44,270 nt of DNA, taken from contig CAZORB010000017.1 in assembly GCA_964581825.1 (NCBI GenBank), positions 1 through 44,270 on the forward strand, written 5' to 3'. Below, in pieces: positions 8,916-17,770 of the stretch. The notes under the pieces were generated by a model. The model made no database searches, was not told the DNA's origin, and worked only from the letters and a program-made list of their open reading frames with translations. This DNA is from SYIM01 sp964581825. Its GTDB lineage: Bacteria; Pseudomonadota; Gammaproteobacteria; Burkholderiales; Burkholderiaceae_E. The position numbers and the translations under genes were made by a program. How positions within the stretch are numbered: the first letter of the stretch is position 1; each line of letters begins with the position of its first letter.

Positions 8916-9023
8916 GAGGATTCAACCCGGTGAAGATGCGCCAGGCGCAGGCGATACGGCGCTGCCGCGAGCGTTCGCATTGAAGCGAACCGTGCTGGCG
9001 GCAGCGGGGCAACAGGCGACTGG

Positions 9024-10235
9024 TCAGTCTTTCGGACGCATGCTGGCCACTTCGGCGTCAGTCGGCTGGTAATTCGCGCCATCTGCATACCGGAAGTCGC
9101 GCATCGTGCCTCGGCCATTCCGAACCGTGGTGCGGCCGACATACGCGCCCAGCGTGGACTGATGATCCTGTGGCCGGAAAAGCACCTTGCCCATCGGCGA
9201 ATCAAATTGCAGGCCGCGGAACGCAGTGATCAGTTTTTCGGTATCGGGGCCGCCGGCTTTGGCCAGGCCCGCGCCAACCGCCTTCAGCGCCGTGTAACCG
9301 ACGATCGATCCCAGTCGCGGATAGTCTTTGAATCGCTTCTGGTAGGCGTCGACGAAGGCTTTGTGCTCGGGGGTGTTGATCAGATCCCAGGGGTAGCCCG
9401 TGACCAGCCAGCCCTCCGGCGCTTCGTCTTTCAGCGGGTCGATGTACTCGGGCTCGCCGGTAAGCAGGCTCAGCACTTCACGACCTTTGAACAGGCCGCG
9501 CGTGTTGCCTTCACGAACAAACTTCGCCAGGTCAGCGCCAAAGAGTACGTTAAAGATCGCATCGGGCTTCGCATCCGCGAGCGCCTGCACCACCGCGCCT
9601 GCATCCACTTTGCCAAGCGCCGGCGCCTGCTCAACCACGAACTCGACATCGGGCTGAAGCTTACGCAACAGGGCCTTGAAGCTGGCAGTGGCGGACTGAC
9701 CGTATTCATAGTTGGGATAAACGATTGCCCAACGCTTTTTCTTCCAGGAGGCTGCTTCGGGAACCAGCATTGCCGTTTGCATGTACGTGGACGCACGCAG
9801 CCGGAACGTGTAGCGGTTACCGTTTTGCCAGACGATTTTGTCGGTCAGCGGCTCAGAGGCCAGGAAAAAGATTTTTTTCTGCTTGGCGAAATCGGTCAGT
9901 GCCAGCCCGATGTGCGACAAGAACCCGCCAACCAGCAGATCCACCCGCTCACGGCTCACGAGCTCTTCGGCGACTCGTACCGCATCTCCCGGGTTACCGC
10001 CGTCATCGCGCGCGATCACCTCGAGCCTGCGTCCACCCACACCCCCTGCAGCGTTGATTTCTTCAACCGCCATCTCCCAGCCCTTGCGATATGGGTCGAG
10101 GAACGCCGGCTGCGCCTTGTAGCTGTTGATCTCGCCGATTCGGATTGGGCCAGACTGCGCCCATGCGCCAAGCGGTGACAGTGCCGCCGCTGCAGCGGGG
10201 GCGACGCCCGCCGCCAGAAACTCACGTTTTTTCAT
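9024..10235 (-). CDS. ABC transporter substrate-binding protein (LivK-like)
   Basis: This 403-residue type-1 periplasmic binding protein belongs to the Peripla_BP_6 (LivK/AmiC-like) group. The export signal is residues about 1-26, with a Tat-like KKREFL start, an Ala-rich core and cleavage near AWA-QS. Mature features include IRIGEINSYKAQ, GWEMAVEEINAAGGVGGR, VIARDDGGNPGDAVRVAEEL and a GYPWDLINTP loop. The ATG at 10235 has GGAGGA about ten bases upstream, so the longer upstream frame is rejected. It is the first transporter gene after the Rieske oxygenase, and its ligand is inferred to be the substrate of the surrounding pathway. Confidence 0.9.
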   Translation of the reverse strand: MKKREFLAAGVAPAAAAALSPLGAWAQSGPIRIGEINSYKAQPAFLDPYRKGWEMAVEEINAAGGVGGRRLEVIARDDGGNPGDAVRVAEELVSRERVDLLVGGFLSHIGLALTDFAKQKKIFFLASEPLTDKIVWQNGNRYTFRLRASTYMQTAMLVPEAASWKKKRWAIVYPNYEYGQSATASFKALLRKLQPDVEFVVEQAPALGKVDAGAVVQALADAKPDAIFNVLFGADLAKFVREGNTRGLFKGREVLSLLTGEPEYIDPLKDEAPEGWLVTGYPWDLINTPEHKAFVDAYQKRFKDYPRLGSIVGYTALKAVGAGLAKAGGPDTEKLITAFRGLQFDSPMGKVLFRPQDHQSTLGAYVGRTTVRNGRGTMRDFRYADGANYQPTDAEVASMRPKD

Positions 10236-10302
10236 TTTCAGGGCTCCTCCGTTATGAGTGGGATCTGACGTTCTGACGACGACCCCGTTTGGTGACAACA
10301 CG

Positions 10303-11373
10303 TTAGTGTGCGGCGGCTTGTCCATGACAGGCAAGCTTTGCCTTATCGTGCACGGACGATTCAGCAGCAATAAGCCGATCGAGCGTGCGATGCATCCGGA
10401 CTGCTCCAGCGTCGATGCCCAGCTGCACCGGGCGCGCCACAAGCGGCTCGGTACTTGCCTGCTGGACCGCTTCCAGAATGGCCTTGTCTTCGTCGAAGGC
10501 CATCACGAACTGCTCGGTAATCTCGCGCGATACCGCCTCGTCATCCGGCGCGAAATTTCGCAGCTGGCACCAGAAATAGTGGGTCGTGGTGGCGGTTTCA
10601 GGCGTCAGAAAATGGTTTGAAAACATCCGCACGCCTGCCTGCCGGGCCGCTTCACTGTCGCCACTGCCAACTTCATGCGCGCCAAAATCCACCACATTGA
10701 TGGCGGGCGCGTGCCACCAGTAGTACTGCCAGCGGTCAACATTGCCGGGCCAGCGGCCAAAGCGCTGGAGAATCGGCGCGGCCGGCGAGTTGCGGGTCCA
10801 GCGGGTGACCAGAATCGTATCGCCATCCTGAGTGGTTTCGATGGGGATATCGGCCATGGCCGAGGTGCCCAGCGTCGACTGATGCACATAGGTGACGTGC
10901 ACCGGATCAAGCAGGTTCTCAACCAGCAGCCGATAGTCGGCTGTCACGTGCGTGTAGGGCCCGACGTTCAGGGTCCAGCCGGGCTTGCCCCAGGGCAGCC
11001 CCTGAAACAGCTTCGCAGGATCAGCAAGCTGCGGATCCCCCATCCAGATCCAGACCATGCCCCAGTGCTCAACCACGGGAAAGGCGCGGACATTGGCATC
11101 GGGCGGAATACGCGTCTGCGCGGGAACCCGGGTGCATTGGCCCTCGGCACTGAAGCACATGCCGTGATAGCCACACTGCAGCGTGTCGCCCACCACGGTG
11201 CCGCGCGACAGCGGCAGCAGTCGGTGCGGGCAACGGTCAACCAGGGCTGCAGGGCGGCCGTCTGAGCGCCGGAACAGCACCACCGGCACATCGAGAATGC
11301 GACGTGCAAATGGCCTGGTCCCCAGTTCATCACGCCATGCGGCCACATACCAGGCATTGCGAACGAAACTCAT
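10303..11373 (-). CDS. Rieske non-heme iron oxygenase, VanA-like
   Basis: The 356-residue protein has an N-terminal Rieske [2Fe-2S] motif, Cys48-Pro-His50 and Cys67-Gly-Tyr-His70. It also has a mononuclear iron site, with LLDPVHVTYVH giving two His and an Asp in VMAFDEDKA. Length and layout resemble the VanA/caffeine N-demethylase/ring-hydroxylase group, which work as oxygenase plus a separate reductase. No reductase gene is adjacent. The ATG at 11373 follows a strong GGAGGT site and overlaps the stop of the UPF0280 gene by four bases. Function could be N- or O-demethylation or ring hydroxylation of the cluster's substrate; the sequence alone does not decide. Confidence 0.9.
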   Translation of the reverse strand: MSFVRNAWYVAAWRDELGTRPFARRILDVPVVLFRRSDGRPAALVDRCPHRLLPLSRGTVVGDTLQCGYHGMCFSAEGQCTRVPAQTRIPPDANVRAFPVVEHWGMVWIWMGDPQLADPAKLFQGLPWGKPGWTLNVGPYTHVTADYRLLVENLLDPVHVTYVHQSTLGTSAMADIPIETTQDGDTILVTRWTRNSPAAPILQRFGRWPGNVDRWQYYWWHAPAINVVDFGAHEVGSGDSEAARQAGVRMFSNHFLTPETATTTHYFWCQLRNFAPDDEAVSREITEQFVMAFDEDKAILEAVQQASTEPLVARPVQLGIDAGAVRMHRTLDRLIAAESSVHDKAKLACHGQAAAH

Positions 11374-12281
11374 CCTGCGACCTCCAGTAAGTCGGAGCGG
11401 TTGGGCTGACTCGCGACCACGGGCAACGCTCGCTCGGATCCCGCCTGCACCCAACGTCCGGCAAGGTTGAGTAACGCCTGGGAGATCAGTCCACGTGCAA
11501 CCAATTGCCGCGCGCAGGCCAGCCCACTCGCGAGCGCCTGCTCAATGCTTGCCGGTGACAGCGCGCCCACCGCTACGGTGACGGGCAACCCCCCCAGGTC
11601 GGAATCATCGCGGACCTGGTTCGCCGGAAGCTTCCTGATTGCCGCGTCGGCAACATCCACATGGTTGGCGATGATGGTGGCGGCAGCGTCGGCCGCACCC
11701 GCATCACGCGCCACCACGGTGACACTGTCGGCAATACCCAGCGACAGACTGCGCCCTCGCCAGCCCGAGGTGGCAAGGCCCCTCAGCCCGCTTTCGGCCG
11801 TCACCAGCAGGCTCGCATCAAGCGACGGATCGTCAACATTGGCGACGACACCCGCGCGCCAGTGCTGGCCCGGATCCAGATGCAGTGCGATATCGCCGCC
11901 GTTGTTGATGTAGGCGCGCAGCACGCCAGATCGACGGTAAGCCTCGATCAGGTGATCGGCGACACTGCCGGCCACCGCGGCCATCGGCGTAATGAACAAA
12001 CCGTCGTGTGCATACGGTAGACACGCGCCCACCATGCGTCTTGCAACCGGCCCGCGGATGAGCGCACCGGCGCCCGAGCCTGGAAGCGGTTGGCGCAGCG
12101 CCGACAGTTCGCTCACCAGTTCGGTCAGCACCGATTGGAACGCCTGCCAGCAGGCTTCATGCGCGGCGGCGCATGCAGCAGGCTCGCCGTCCGCGCCAAT
12201 CACGAGGTCGATCGGCCCGTGCTGAAAGTGCCAGCGGCCGTCGGCGAGCCGGGCCCTCTGCGGCTGCCATGACAGGCTCAT
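11370..12281 (-). CDS. UPF0280 family protein (ApbE-like fold)
   Basis: The 303-residue protein matches the UPF0280 family, whose known structures belong to the ApbE-like superfamily. Visible parts are ALIRGPVARRMVGACLPYA, FITPMAAVAGSVADHLIEA, YINNGGDIALHL and the SGWRGRSLSLGIADSVTVVA segment, followed by DAAATIIANHVD. ApbE proteins attach FMN to target proteins, but UPF0280 members have no proven activity and this one lacks an obvious canonical ApbE motif set. The ATG at 12281 follows a GGCGGAG site. It is coupled to the Rieske gene (4-bp overlap) and lies 51 bases after the reductase gene, so a role in maturing or assisting one of those redox enzymes is a hypothesis. Confidence 0.85.
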   Translation of the reverse strand: MSLSWQPQRARLADGRWHFQHGPIDLVIGADGEPAACAAAHEACWQAFQSVLTELVSELSALRQPLPGSGAGALIRGPVARRMVGACLPYAHDGLFITPMAAVAGSVADHLIEAYRRSGVLRAYINNGGDIALHLDPGQHWRAGVVANVDDPSLDASLLVTAESGLRGLATSGWRGRSLSLGIADSVTVVARDAGAADAAATIIANHVDVADAAIRKLPANQVRDDSDLGGLPVTVAVGALSPASIEQALASGLACARQLVARGLISQALLNLAGRWVQAGSERALPVVASQPNRSDLLEVAG

Positions 12282-12332
12282 TGCGCCGCTCCGCCCACCA
12301 AACAAGCGTTCATTGGCAGCACTTTGCAGGCC

Positions 12333-13850
12333 TCACCGGAGAGGCTCCAGCGGCCAGGGGTTATCGCTCTGCCAGTCAATGGTGCGGTGCTCGCCAGCGG
12401 CCCACACATCTTCAAGACGCCGAATGCGGTCAACGTGCCCGCCCAGGCGCTCGTAGTCATCGCGTCGCATCGTGAACTCAATGGGCGCAACAATGGCGGG
12501 CGTGGGTACCGAACCAAATGAGCCCGGTGGCATACGGGTGACATCGACCATTACGGTAATGCCGCCACCCGGCCACACATAGGCTTGCGCACCGCCGCAG
12601 GTGACACGGGTGATCAGGTCTTTGATGGAGCGCGTAAGCAGAATCGGATTCTCAGTGACGCCTGCACGCAGGCTGCCTCCCGCTCCCCCCAGAAACAGCA
12701 CGGTGGCGAGCGCGGGCTCGCAGTTTTCACCAATCCGATCAACCACCGTCTGGATGGGCGACGGCATGGGTGCGGGCTGCGGTACCAGCGCCTCATCGAG
12801 CACATACCACTGCGCATGCTCGCCCGTCGTCGACACCATCAGCAGTCGCAGGCCTGGCCGCGCCACCTTCGGATCCCATCCCTCGATGATCGACAGGGGA
12901 TCAACGATGTCGGTGCCGCCCCAGCCGGTACCCGGATTGGCCACCTGAAAGTAGCGGCCAGGCGTTGACTTTCGGCCGCGCAGCCGAATGCCCGAGGGCT
13001 TCATGTCGAGGCATTTACCGGCCTGATGTTCGGTAAGAACGCCTGTGATGTGGTCATCGACCACGACCACCTCATCAGCATGCCCGAACCACTGCTTGGC
13101 AAAGATCCCGATCGTGGCGGAGCCACAGCCAACCCGCATCCGCTGCTCTTCAACGCCATTGACGATAGGCGGTTTGCCTGCCTGCACTGTGAGCTTGGCG
13201 CCGCCCTCAATCTCGAGATCGACCGCATGGTGATTGCCAAGCCGCTCCATCAGCTCACAGGTGATGCGGCCTTCACGCTTGGAGCCGCCCGTGAGGTGAT
13301 GCACGCCGCCCAGCGATAGAAACTGCGATCCGTACTCAATGGTGGTGACATGGCCCACCGCTTCGCCCTGATGGCGAACCGTGGCCTGCTCAGGGCCCAG
13401 GTAGCGGTCGGTATCGATCTTCACCTTGAAGCTGCAGTAGCTGAAGATGCCTTCGGTGACCACTGTGACCATGTCCACGCCCTGCGCGCGGCTCGCAACA
13501 ATGAACGGCGCAGGCTTGTAGTCGGGATAGGTGGTTCCACTGGCTACGCCGGATACGAACACCGGCGCATCCTGATGCAGCAACCCGCCTTCCCAGGTAG
13601 CCGGATCAGCCGGCACCAGCTCGACACCGGGCCGCTGCATGAGCACGACCGGATCCATTCGGCGAAGCTGTCCCCCGACGTTGCCCCACCGATCGCAGGC
13701 GCCCAACCTTCCTTCGCTGATCTGGCAGAGCACGGGGCAGGCGTCGCACTGAATCTTGTTGGACGCCATGTTCTCGGGCGCACGCGCCTTGACGACAGCG
13801 GGGTCGGCCGCGGGCGCGGCGGCGTCAGACGGCTCTGGGGAAGCACTCAT
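12333..13850 (-). CDS. hnr: 6-hydroxynicotinate reductase-like iron-sulfur protein
   Basis: The 505-residue protein resembles 6-hydroxynicotinate reductase (EC 1.3.7.1), the ferredoxin-dependent enzyme that reduces 6-hydroxynicotinate to 1,4,5,6-tetrahydro-6-oxonicotinate in Eubacterium barkeri. An N-terminal Cys cluster (Cys35, Cys38, Cys42, Cys52, in a CDACPVLC..EGRLGAC pattern) could hold an iron-sulfur centre. Conserved-looking blocks are GVASGTTYPDYKPAPFIVAS, VTVVTEGIFSYCSFKVKIDT, GVHHLTGGSKREGR and FLGGAGGSLRAGVTENP. No transmembrane segment or signal peptide is visible. It lies between the molybdenum hydroxylase and the UPF0280 gene. Its presence with an enamidase homologue supports a reductive N-heterocycle pathway. 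The symbol follows the E. barkeri enzyme; the substrate is inferred. Confidence 0.8.
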   Translation of the reverse strand: MSASPEPSDAAAPAADPAVVKARAPENMASNKIQCDACPVLCQISEGRLGACDRWGNVGGQLRRMDPVVLMQRPGVELVPADPATWEGGLLHQDAPVFVSGVASGTTYPDYKPAPFIVASRAQGVDMVTVVTEGIFSYCSFKVKIDTDRYLGPEQATVRHQGEAVGHVTTIEYGSQFLSLGGVHHLTGGSKREGRITCELMERLGNHHAVDLEIEGGAKLTVQAGKPPIVNGVEEQRMRVGCGSATIGIFAKQWFGHADEVVVVDDHITGVLTEHQAGKCLDMKPSGIRLRGRKSTPGRYFQVANPGTGWGGTDIVDPLSIIEGWDPKVARPGLRLLMVSTTGEHAQWYVLDEALVPQPAPMPSPIQTVVDRIGENCEPALATVLFLGGAGGSLRAGVTENPILLTRSIKDLITRVTCGGAQAYVWPGGGITVMVDVTRMPPGSFGSVPTPAIVAPIEFTMRRDDYERLGGHVDRIRRLEDVWAAGEHRTIDWQSDNPWPLEPLR

Positions 13851-13886
13851 CGAGACAGTTTCCTGGTGGTCAGCACACGGATCGGA

Positions 13887-16742
13887 TCAGCGCACATCGG
13901 AGGCCTGACGGCGAAGCGCAGCGAGCATCCGATCGGGCGTCACGGGAACTTCGGTCATGCGCACGCCGGTTGCATCGCGAATTGCATTGAGAATCGCCGG
14001 CGCGGTAGCCACCAGCGCCGGCTCGCCAACGCCTTTCGCACCGTTGGGTCCGAGCGGCTCGGGGTCTTCGATCAGATGCACCACGACAGGCGGCATATCG
14101 CCCACCGTGGGGATCAGATAGTCGTGCAGGTTGTCGGTCTTGAGCGCCACGTAGTCTTCCATCAGCGCAAGCCCCAGACCCTGCGCGATGCCGCCGTGAA
14201 TCTGGCCCTCAACCTGGGTGGGATTGATAGCACGCCCCACATCGTGTGCAGCATGAATGGACAGTACGCGCACGGTGCCCAGCGCCACGTCCACCTCTAC
14301 CTCAGCGATCTGCGCAGCGAATCCGTAGGTGGCATAAGGCACACCCTGCCCATCCGCATCCAGCGGCACGGTGGGCGGATTGAAGCGGCCAAAGCCCACG
14401 GCTACCAGACCGCGCGCATCAACGGGCAGCGTCGATAGCGCAAGCTCGGCGCCTCCCGCAGCGATCTTGTCCGCGCGAACCTCAAGCCGCGCCGAGTCGG
14501 GCGCGCCCAGCCGCGCTAGCAGTTGCCGGCGCAGGTCTTCCGCGGCCAGTCGCGCCGCATTCCCTGACACGAACGTTTGCCGCGACGCAGAGCTCTTGCC
14601 ACCGTCCAGCGTCAGCGCGGTATCGGCCACCGTTTGATCGATGAGGGCAAGCGGAACCCCGAGTGCATCAGCGGCAATCTGCGGCATGATCGTGTAGGTG
14701 CCCTGCCCGATATCCACCGCGCCGTTGAACAGTACAAACCGACCATCGGGCTTCAGACCGATTTCCATCTCGGACGGATTCGCAATCACTGTATTGCCTA
14801 TGCCGTACCACATGCATGCGACCCCAACGCCACGTCGCAGGCTGGCGGGGTTGCGGCCGTGCGGATCGCTGGGTGCGGCGATCGCACTGTCGCGCTCACT
14901 CAGGGGCTGCTCACGCCAGAGACCGATCCGTTCGCGCGACGCGCGCCAGGCCGGCCGCAGTGCGTCCAGACAGGCCCGCAGACCCACGCTCGCCTGCAGC
15001 GTCTGGCCAGTGGCGGTGCGGTCGCCCGCGCGCAATGCATTGGCGTATCGAAGTTCGAGCGGGTCGGCGCCAAGTCGGGCCGCGTAGTCATCGATCAGCG
15101 ATTCGCACAGGAGCGTTGACTGTGGCACGCCGAATCCGCGGAATGCGCCTGCCACCGGATCATTGGTGATGACCGCGCGAGTCAGCGCCCGAACCGCCTG
15201 CCAGCGATACGGTCCTGCCGCGTGAATGGGCACGCGGTTGGCTACCGTAGGGCCCCATGATGCATAGGCACCGGTGTTGAAATCTCCGGTGAAATCGTAG
15301 GCGACAAACTGACCGTCTGCGGTAGCGGCAAATTGTGCTTCCATGACCGCAGGATGACGTTTGGTCGTGGACCGCATCGATTCGGGGCGGTGATACACGA
15401 TGCGCGTGGGCCTGCCGAGCCGCCGCGAAGCGGCCACCAGCAGGGGCTGAACCGACAGATCCAGCTTGCCGCCGAAACCGCCCCCGACGGCTGATGGGAT
15501 GATGCGTACCCGCTCAGGCTTCAGGCTGAACATCCACGCGATCTCATCGCGGTCCATGTAGGGGGTTTGCGTGCAGGCGAAGATCGTGACGCGCGGACCG
15601 TCGGTATCGACCTCCCAGCGGGCCCAACCGGCCTCGGGCTCAATGTAGGCGTGCTCGACATGTTGAGTACGCATGGCAAGCTTGAGCGCGTGCGGCGCGG
15701 TGGCGGTAAGCGCGGCCACATCGCCCGACACCACGCGTCCGCGGCACAGTACGTTATCGGGCCAACGGCTCTGAACCGATGGCGCTCCTGGCGCCAGGCC
15801 AGCCGCTACGCCCGACACCGGCGCAAGCGGTTCCCATGCCACCGGAAACGTGGCCTCATCAAGTGACTCGATGGCCGACTGGCTGCCGGCAACGACCGCG
15901 ATGGCCTCGCCCGCGAACCGGACCTCGCCCTCGGCGAGCGCAGGCTGATCGCGCAGGTCAGGGAAAATCGCAAAACGGTTATTGGGGATATCGGCGCTGG
16001 TCACCACATCCACCAGACCAGGCTTACTGGCGAGCCATCCCTTGAGATCACCGAACGTGAAGCGGGCTCGGGGGTGCGGCGAGCGGATGGTGCGAAGCCA
16101 GACCGCATCGGCGGGCGCCTCATCTGCGCCGAAGCGCTCCGCGCCAGTGACCTTGGCCGAGGCATCAAAGCGTTCCACGCGCGCGCCCACCGCAGAGCCC
16201 GACGGCACAGTCGCGATGGAGATTCCAGCGGGTTCGCCTGCTCGGGCGTTCCCAACTGCCAGCACCGCGTCGACGATTTTGCGATAGCCCGTGCAGCGGC
16301 ACAGAACGCCGCCCAACCCGTCCAGCACCTGCTGCTCGGTGGGCTGCGGGTGGCGGCGAAGCGTGTCGGCCGCAGCCATCAGCATGCCAGGCGTACAGAT
16401 GCCGCACTGGGCGGCGCCGTGGTCGACGAACGCCTTCTGAAGCGCCGACAGCTCGCCCTCAGCGGGCGCAAGCGATTCCACCGTTTCGACGGTGCGCCCG
16501 GCACATTGCGCCCCCGCCACCAGGCACGCGCAGACCTGCTGACCATCGAGCAGCACGGTGCACGCGCCGCAATCGCCGGCGCTACAGCCCACCTTGGTGC
16601 CGGTCAGGCCGAGATCGTCTCGCAGTACGTCCGTGAGTCTGCGCGCCGCGCCTTGCGCGTCGATTGAGACGGGCCGGCCGTTAACGATGAATTCAATGGG
16701 CTGCACCCGGGCGCCCAGCGCGAGGTCAGAGGGCTTGTTCAT
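13887..16742 (-). CDS. Xanthine dehydrogenase-type molybdenum hydroxylase, fused [2Fe-2S] and molybdopterin subunits
   Basis: This 951-residue protein combines two subunits that are often separate. Residues 1-165 are the small iron-sulfur subunit: the plant-type cluster uses Cys53, Cys58, Cys61 and Cys71, and the second uses Cys113, Cys116, Cys148 and Cys150 (QCGICTPGM and LCRCTGY). Residues about 185-945 are the molybdopterin subunit, with GGGFGGKLD, VAGAFRGFGVPQ, the GAVDIGQGTYT block and the catalytic Glu907 in KGVGEPALV. Such enzymes hydroxylate aldehydes, purines, nicotinate and other N-heterocycles next to the ring nitrogen. Its ATG overlaps the FAD-subunit stop by four bases. Given the reductase and enamidase neighbours, pyridine-type ring hydroxylation is the leading inference. 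Confidence 0.92.
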   Translation of the reverse strand: MNKPSDLALGARVQPIEFIVNGRPVSIDAQGAARRLTDVLRDDLGLTGTKVGCSAGDCGACTVLLDGQQVCACLVAGAQCAGRTVETVESLAPAEGELSALQKAFVDHGAAQCGICTPGMLMAAADTLRRHPQPTEQQVLDGLGGVLCRCTGYRKIVDAVLAVGNARAGEPAGISIATVPSGSAVGARVERFDASAKVTGAERFGADEAPADAVWLRTIRSPHPRARFTFGDLKGWLASKPGLVDVVTSADIPNNRFAIFPDLRDQPALAEGEVRFAGEAIAVVAGSQSAIESLDEATFPVAWEPLAPVSGVAAGLAPGAPSVQSRWPDNVLCRGRVVSGDVAALTATAPHALKLAMRTQHVEHAYIEPEAGWARWEVDTDGPRVTIFACTQTPYMDRDEIAWMFSLKPERVRIIPSAVGGGFGGKLDLSVQPLLVAASRRLGRPTRIVYHRPESMRSTTKRHPAVMEAQFAATADGQFVAYDFTGDFNTGAYASWGPTVANRVPIHAAGPYRWQAVRALTRAVITNDPVAGAFRGFGVPQSTLLCESLIDDYAARLGADPLELRYANALRAGDRTATGQTLQASVGLRACLDALRPAWRASRERIGLWREQPLSERDSAIAAPSDPHGRNPASLRRGVGVACMWYGIGNTVIANPSEMEIGLKPDGRFVLFNGAVDIGQGTYTIMPQIAADALGVPLALIDQTVADTALTLDGGKSSASRQTFVSGNAARLAAEDLRRQLLARLGAPDSARLEVRADKIAAGGAELALSTLPVDARGLVAVGFGRFNPPTVPLDADGQGVPYATYGFAAQIAEVEVDVALGTVRVLSIHAAHDVGRAINPTQVEGQIHGGIAQGLGLALMEDYVALKTDNLHDYLIPTVGDMPPVVVHLIEDPEPLGPNGAKGVGEPALVATAPAILNAIRDATGVRMTEVPVTPDRMLAALRRQASDVR

Positions 16743-17671
16743 GAGCGGCTCCGTGCCTGCGGCAATTCGGATGGTGTGGGGCTGCTGCAGGCCAGATCGA
16801 TGGCCCGGACGATCAGCTCGCGAACCGCATCCCGCCGGTAGGCTGCAGTGCCCCGACCATCATCGATGGGCGACAGCGCTTCAAGCAGTGCCTGTGACTC
16901 GGATGAGGCAAGCAGCTGAGCCGCGACATGGGCAGCCTGATCGCGTGGTGAAGCCATGAGACGCGACTCCAGCAGCGTCAGGCGCTGGGCCGCCGCCGAA
17001 CAGGCACCCACCGCGATCGCGCAGCGCGAGAGCGCGCCGTGCTCGTCTGAATCGACTGAAACCGTGACCATCGCGATCGAAATGACCAGATATCTGCGGT
17101 GACCCAGTTTCAGAAACTGCGAACGTGCACGCGGCGACCCGATCGGCAACAGCACCGCCACCAGCAGTTCATCAGGGGCGAGCGCAGTGCGCCGATTGCC
17201 AAGTACAAACTTGGATAGCGGTATCCGCCGGGTGCCATGCCGGCTTTGGAGCTCAACCTCGGCATCGAGTGCAAGCAAGGCAGGCACACCGTCGGCCGCA
17301 GGCGAGGCGTTGCAGAGGTTTCCGCCTATCGTGGCCTGGTTCTGAATCTGCCGACCGCCCACCTCGGCAGCCGCCTGGGGCAGCGCTTCGAAACCAGCTG
17401 GGAGCGCCGCCTCGCGAAGCGCCATCCAGGTTTCCAGCGCGCCAATCCGCCACCATGAGCGACCGTCTGCGCCCGCTACGCGCGACTGACCTCGGAGCGC
17501 TTCGATTCGGCTCAGGTCGAGGATCGGACGCGAGACTGGCCGGCCGACGTGCGCAGGATATACATCGGTGCCGCCCGCCAGCGGCAGCCACCCAGGCTGG
17601 GCCAACAGGCTGAGCGCGTCATCAAGCCGCTCTGGTGAGCGCGGTGAGCGATTCGCCGCTTGCTCGGTCAT
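16739..17671 (-). CDS. Molybdenum hydroxylase FAD-binding subunit
   Basis: The 310-residue protein is the FAD-binding middle subunit of a xanthine dehydrogenase-type enzyme (CoxM/XdhB-like). FAD-binding signatures are PLAGGTDVYPAH near residue 35 and TIGGNLCNASPAADGVPAL near residue 125. A CO_deh_flav_C-like domain follows (LKLGHRRYLVISIAMVTVSV, then CAIAVGACS). The ATG at 17671 has a GGGGA site about nine bases upstream and gives a normal length; a longer upstream frame crosses the promoter palindrome and is rejected. It is the first gene of the long minus-strand cluster and is coupled to the fused catalytic subunit. It passes electrons from the [2Fe-2S] centres to NAD or another acceptor. 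Confidence 0.9.
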   Translation of the reverse strand: MTEQAANRSPRSPERLDDALSLLAQPGWLPLAGGTDVYPAHVGRPVSRPILDLSRIEALRGQSRVAGADGRSWWRIGALETWMALREAALPAGFEALPQAAAEVGGRQIQNQATIGGNLCNASPAADGVPALLALDAEVELQSRHGTRRIPLSKFVLGNRRTALAPDELLVAVLLPIGSPRARSQFLKLGHRRYLVISIAMVTVSVDSDEHGALSRCAIAVGACSAAAQRLTLLESRLMASPRDQAAHVAAQLLASSESQALLEALSPIDDGRGTAAYRRDAVRELIVRAIDLACSSPTPSELPQARSRS

Positions 17672-17725
17672 GGTGAGTCCCCGAGAGTGAGCCGCAGCTG
17701 CCCCGGGCGCCTGCGTCGGGGCTTT

Positions 17726-17743
17726 ATGAAGCCGCGGCTTCAT
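17726..17743. promoter_or_regulatory. Perfect 18-bp palindrome, candidate operator
   Basis: The sequence ATGAAGCCGCGGCTTCAT is its own reverse complement. It lies in the 200-base gap between the divergent FAD-subunit gene (start 17671) and ferredoxin gene (start 17872). Relative to a possible minus-strand promoter (-35 TTGACG read from 17785 to 17780, weak -10 TACCTT read from 17762 to 17757, 17-base spacing) it falls just after the predicted transcription start, where a TetR-type repressor would block the catabolic cluster. It is also just upstream of the candidate plus-strand promoter. Palindrome seen directly; operator role and the regulator bound are inferred. Confidence 0.5.
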
Positions 17744-17770
17744 TAGTTTTGTAGTGAAGGTATCGCACGG

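Noticed and set aside
9162..10178. Plus-strand open frame of 338 codons
   Set aside because: It lies antisense to the substrate-binding protein, whose family features and ribosome binding site are clear.
13350..14438. Long open frame (362 codons) on the plus strand
   Set aside because: It is antisense to the HNR and molybdenum hydroxylase genes, shows no recognisable domain and has the Arg/His-rich composition typical of shadow frames in GC-rich DNA.
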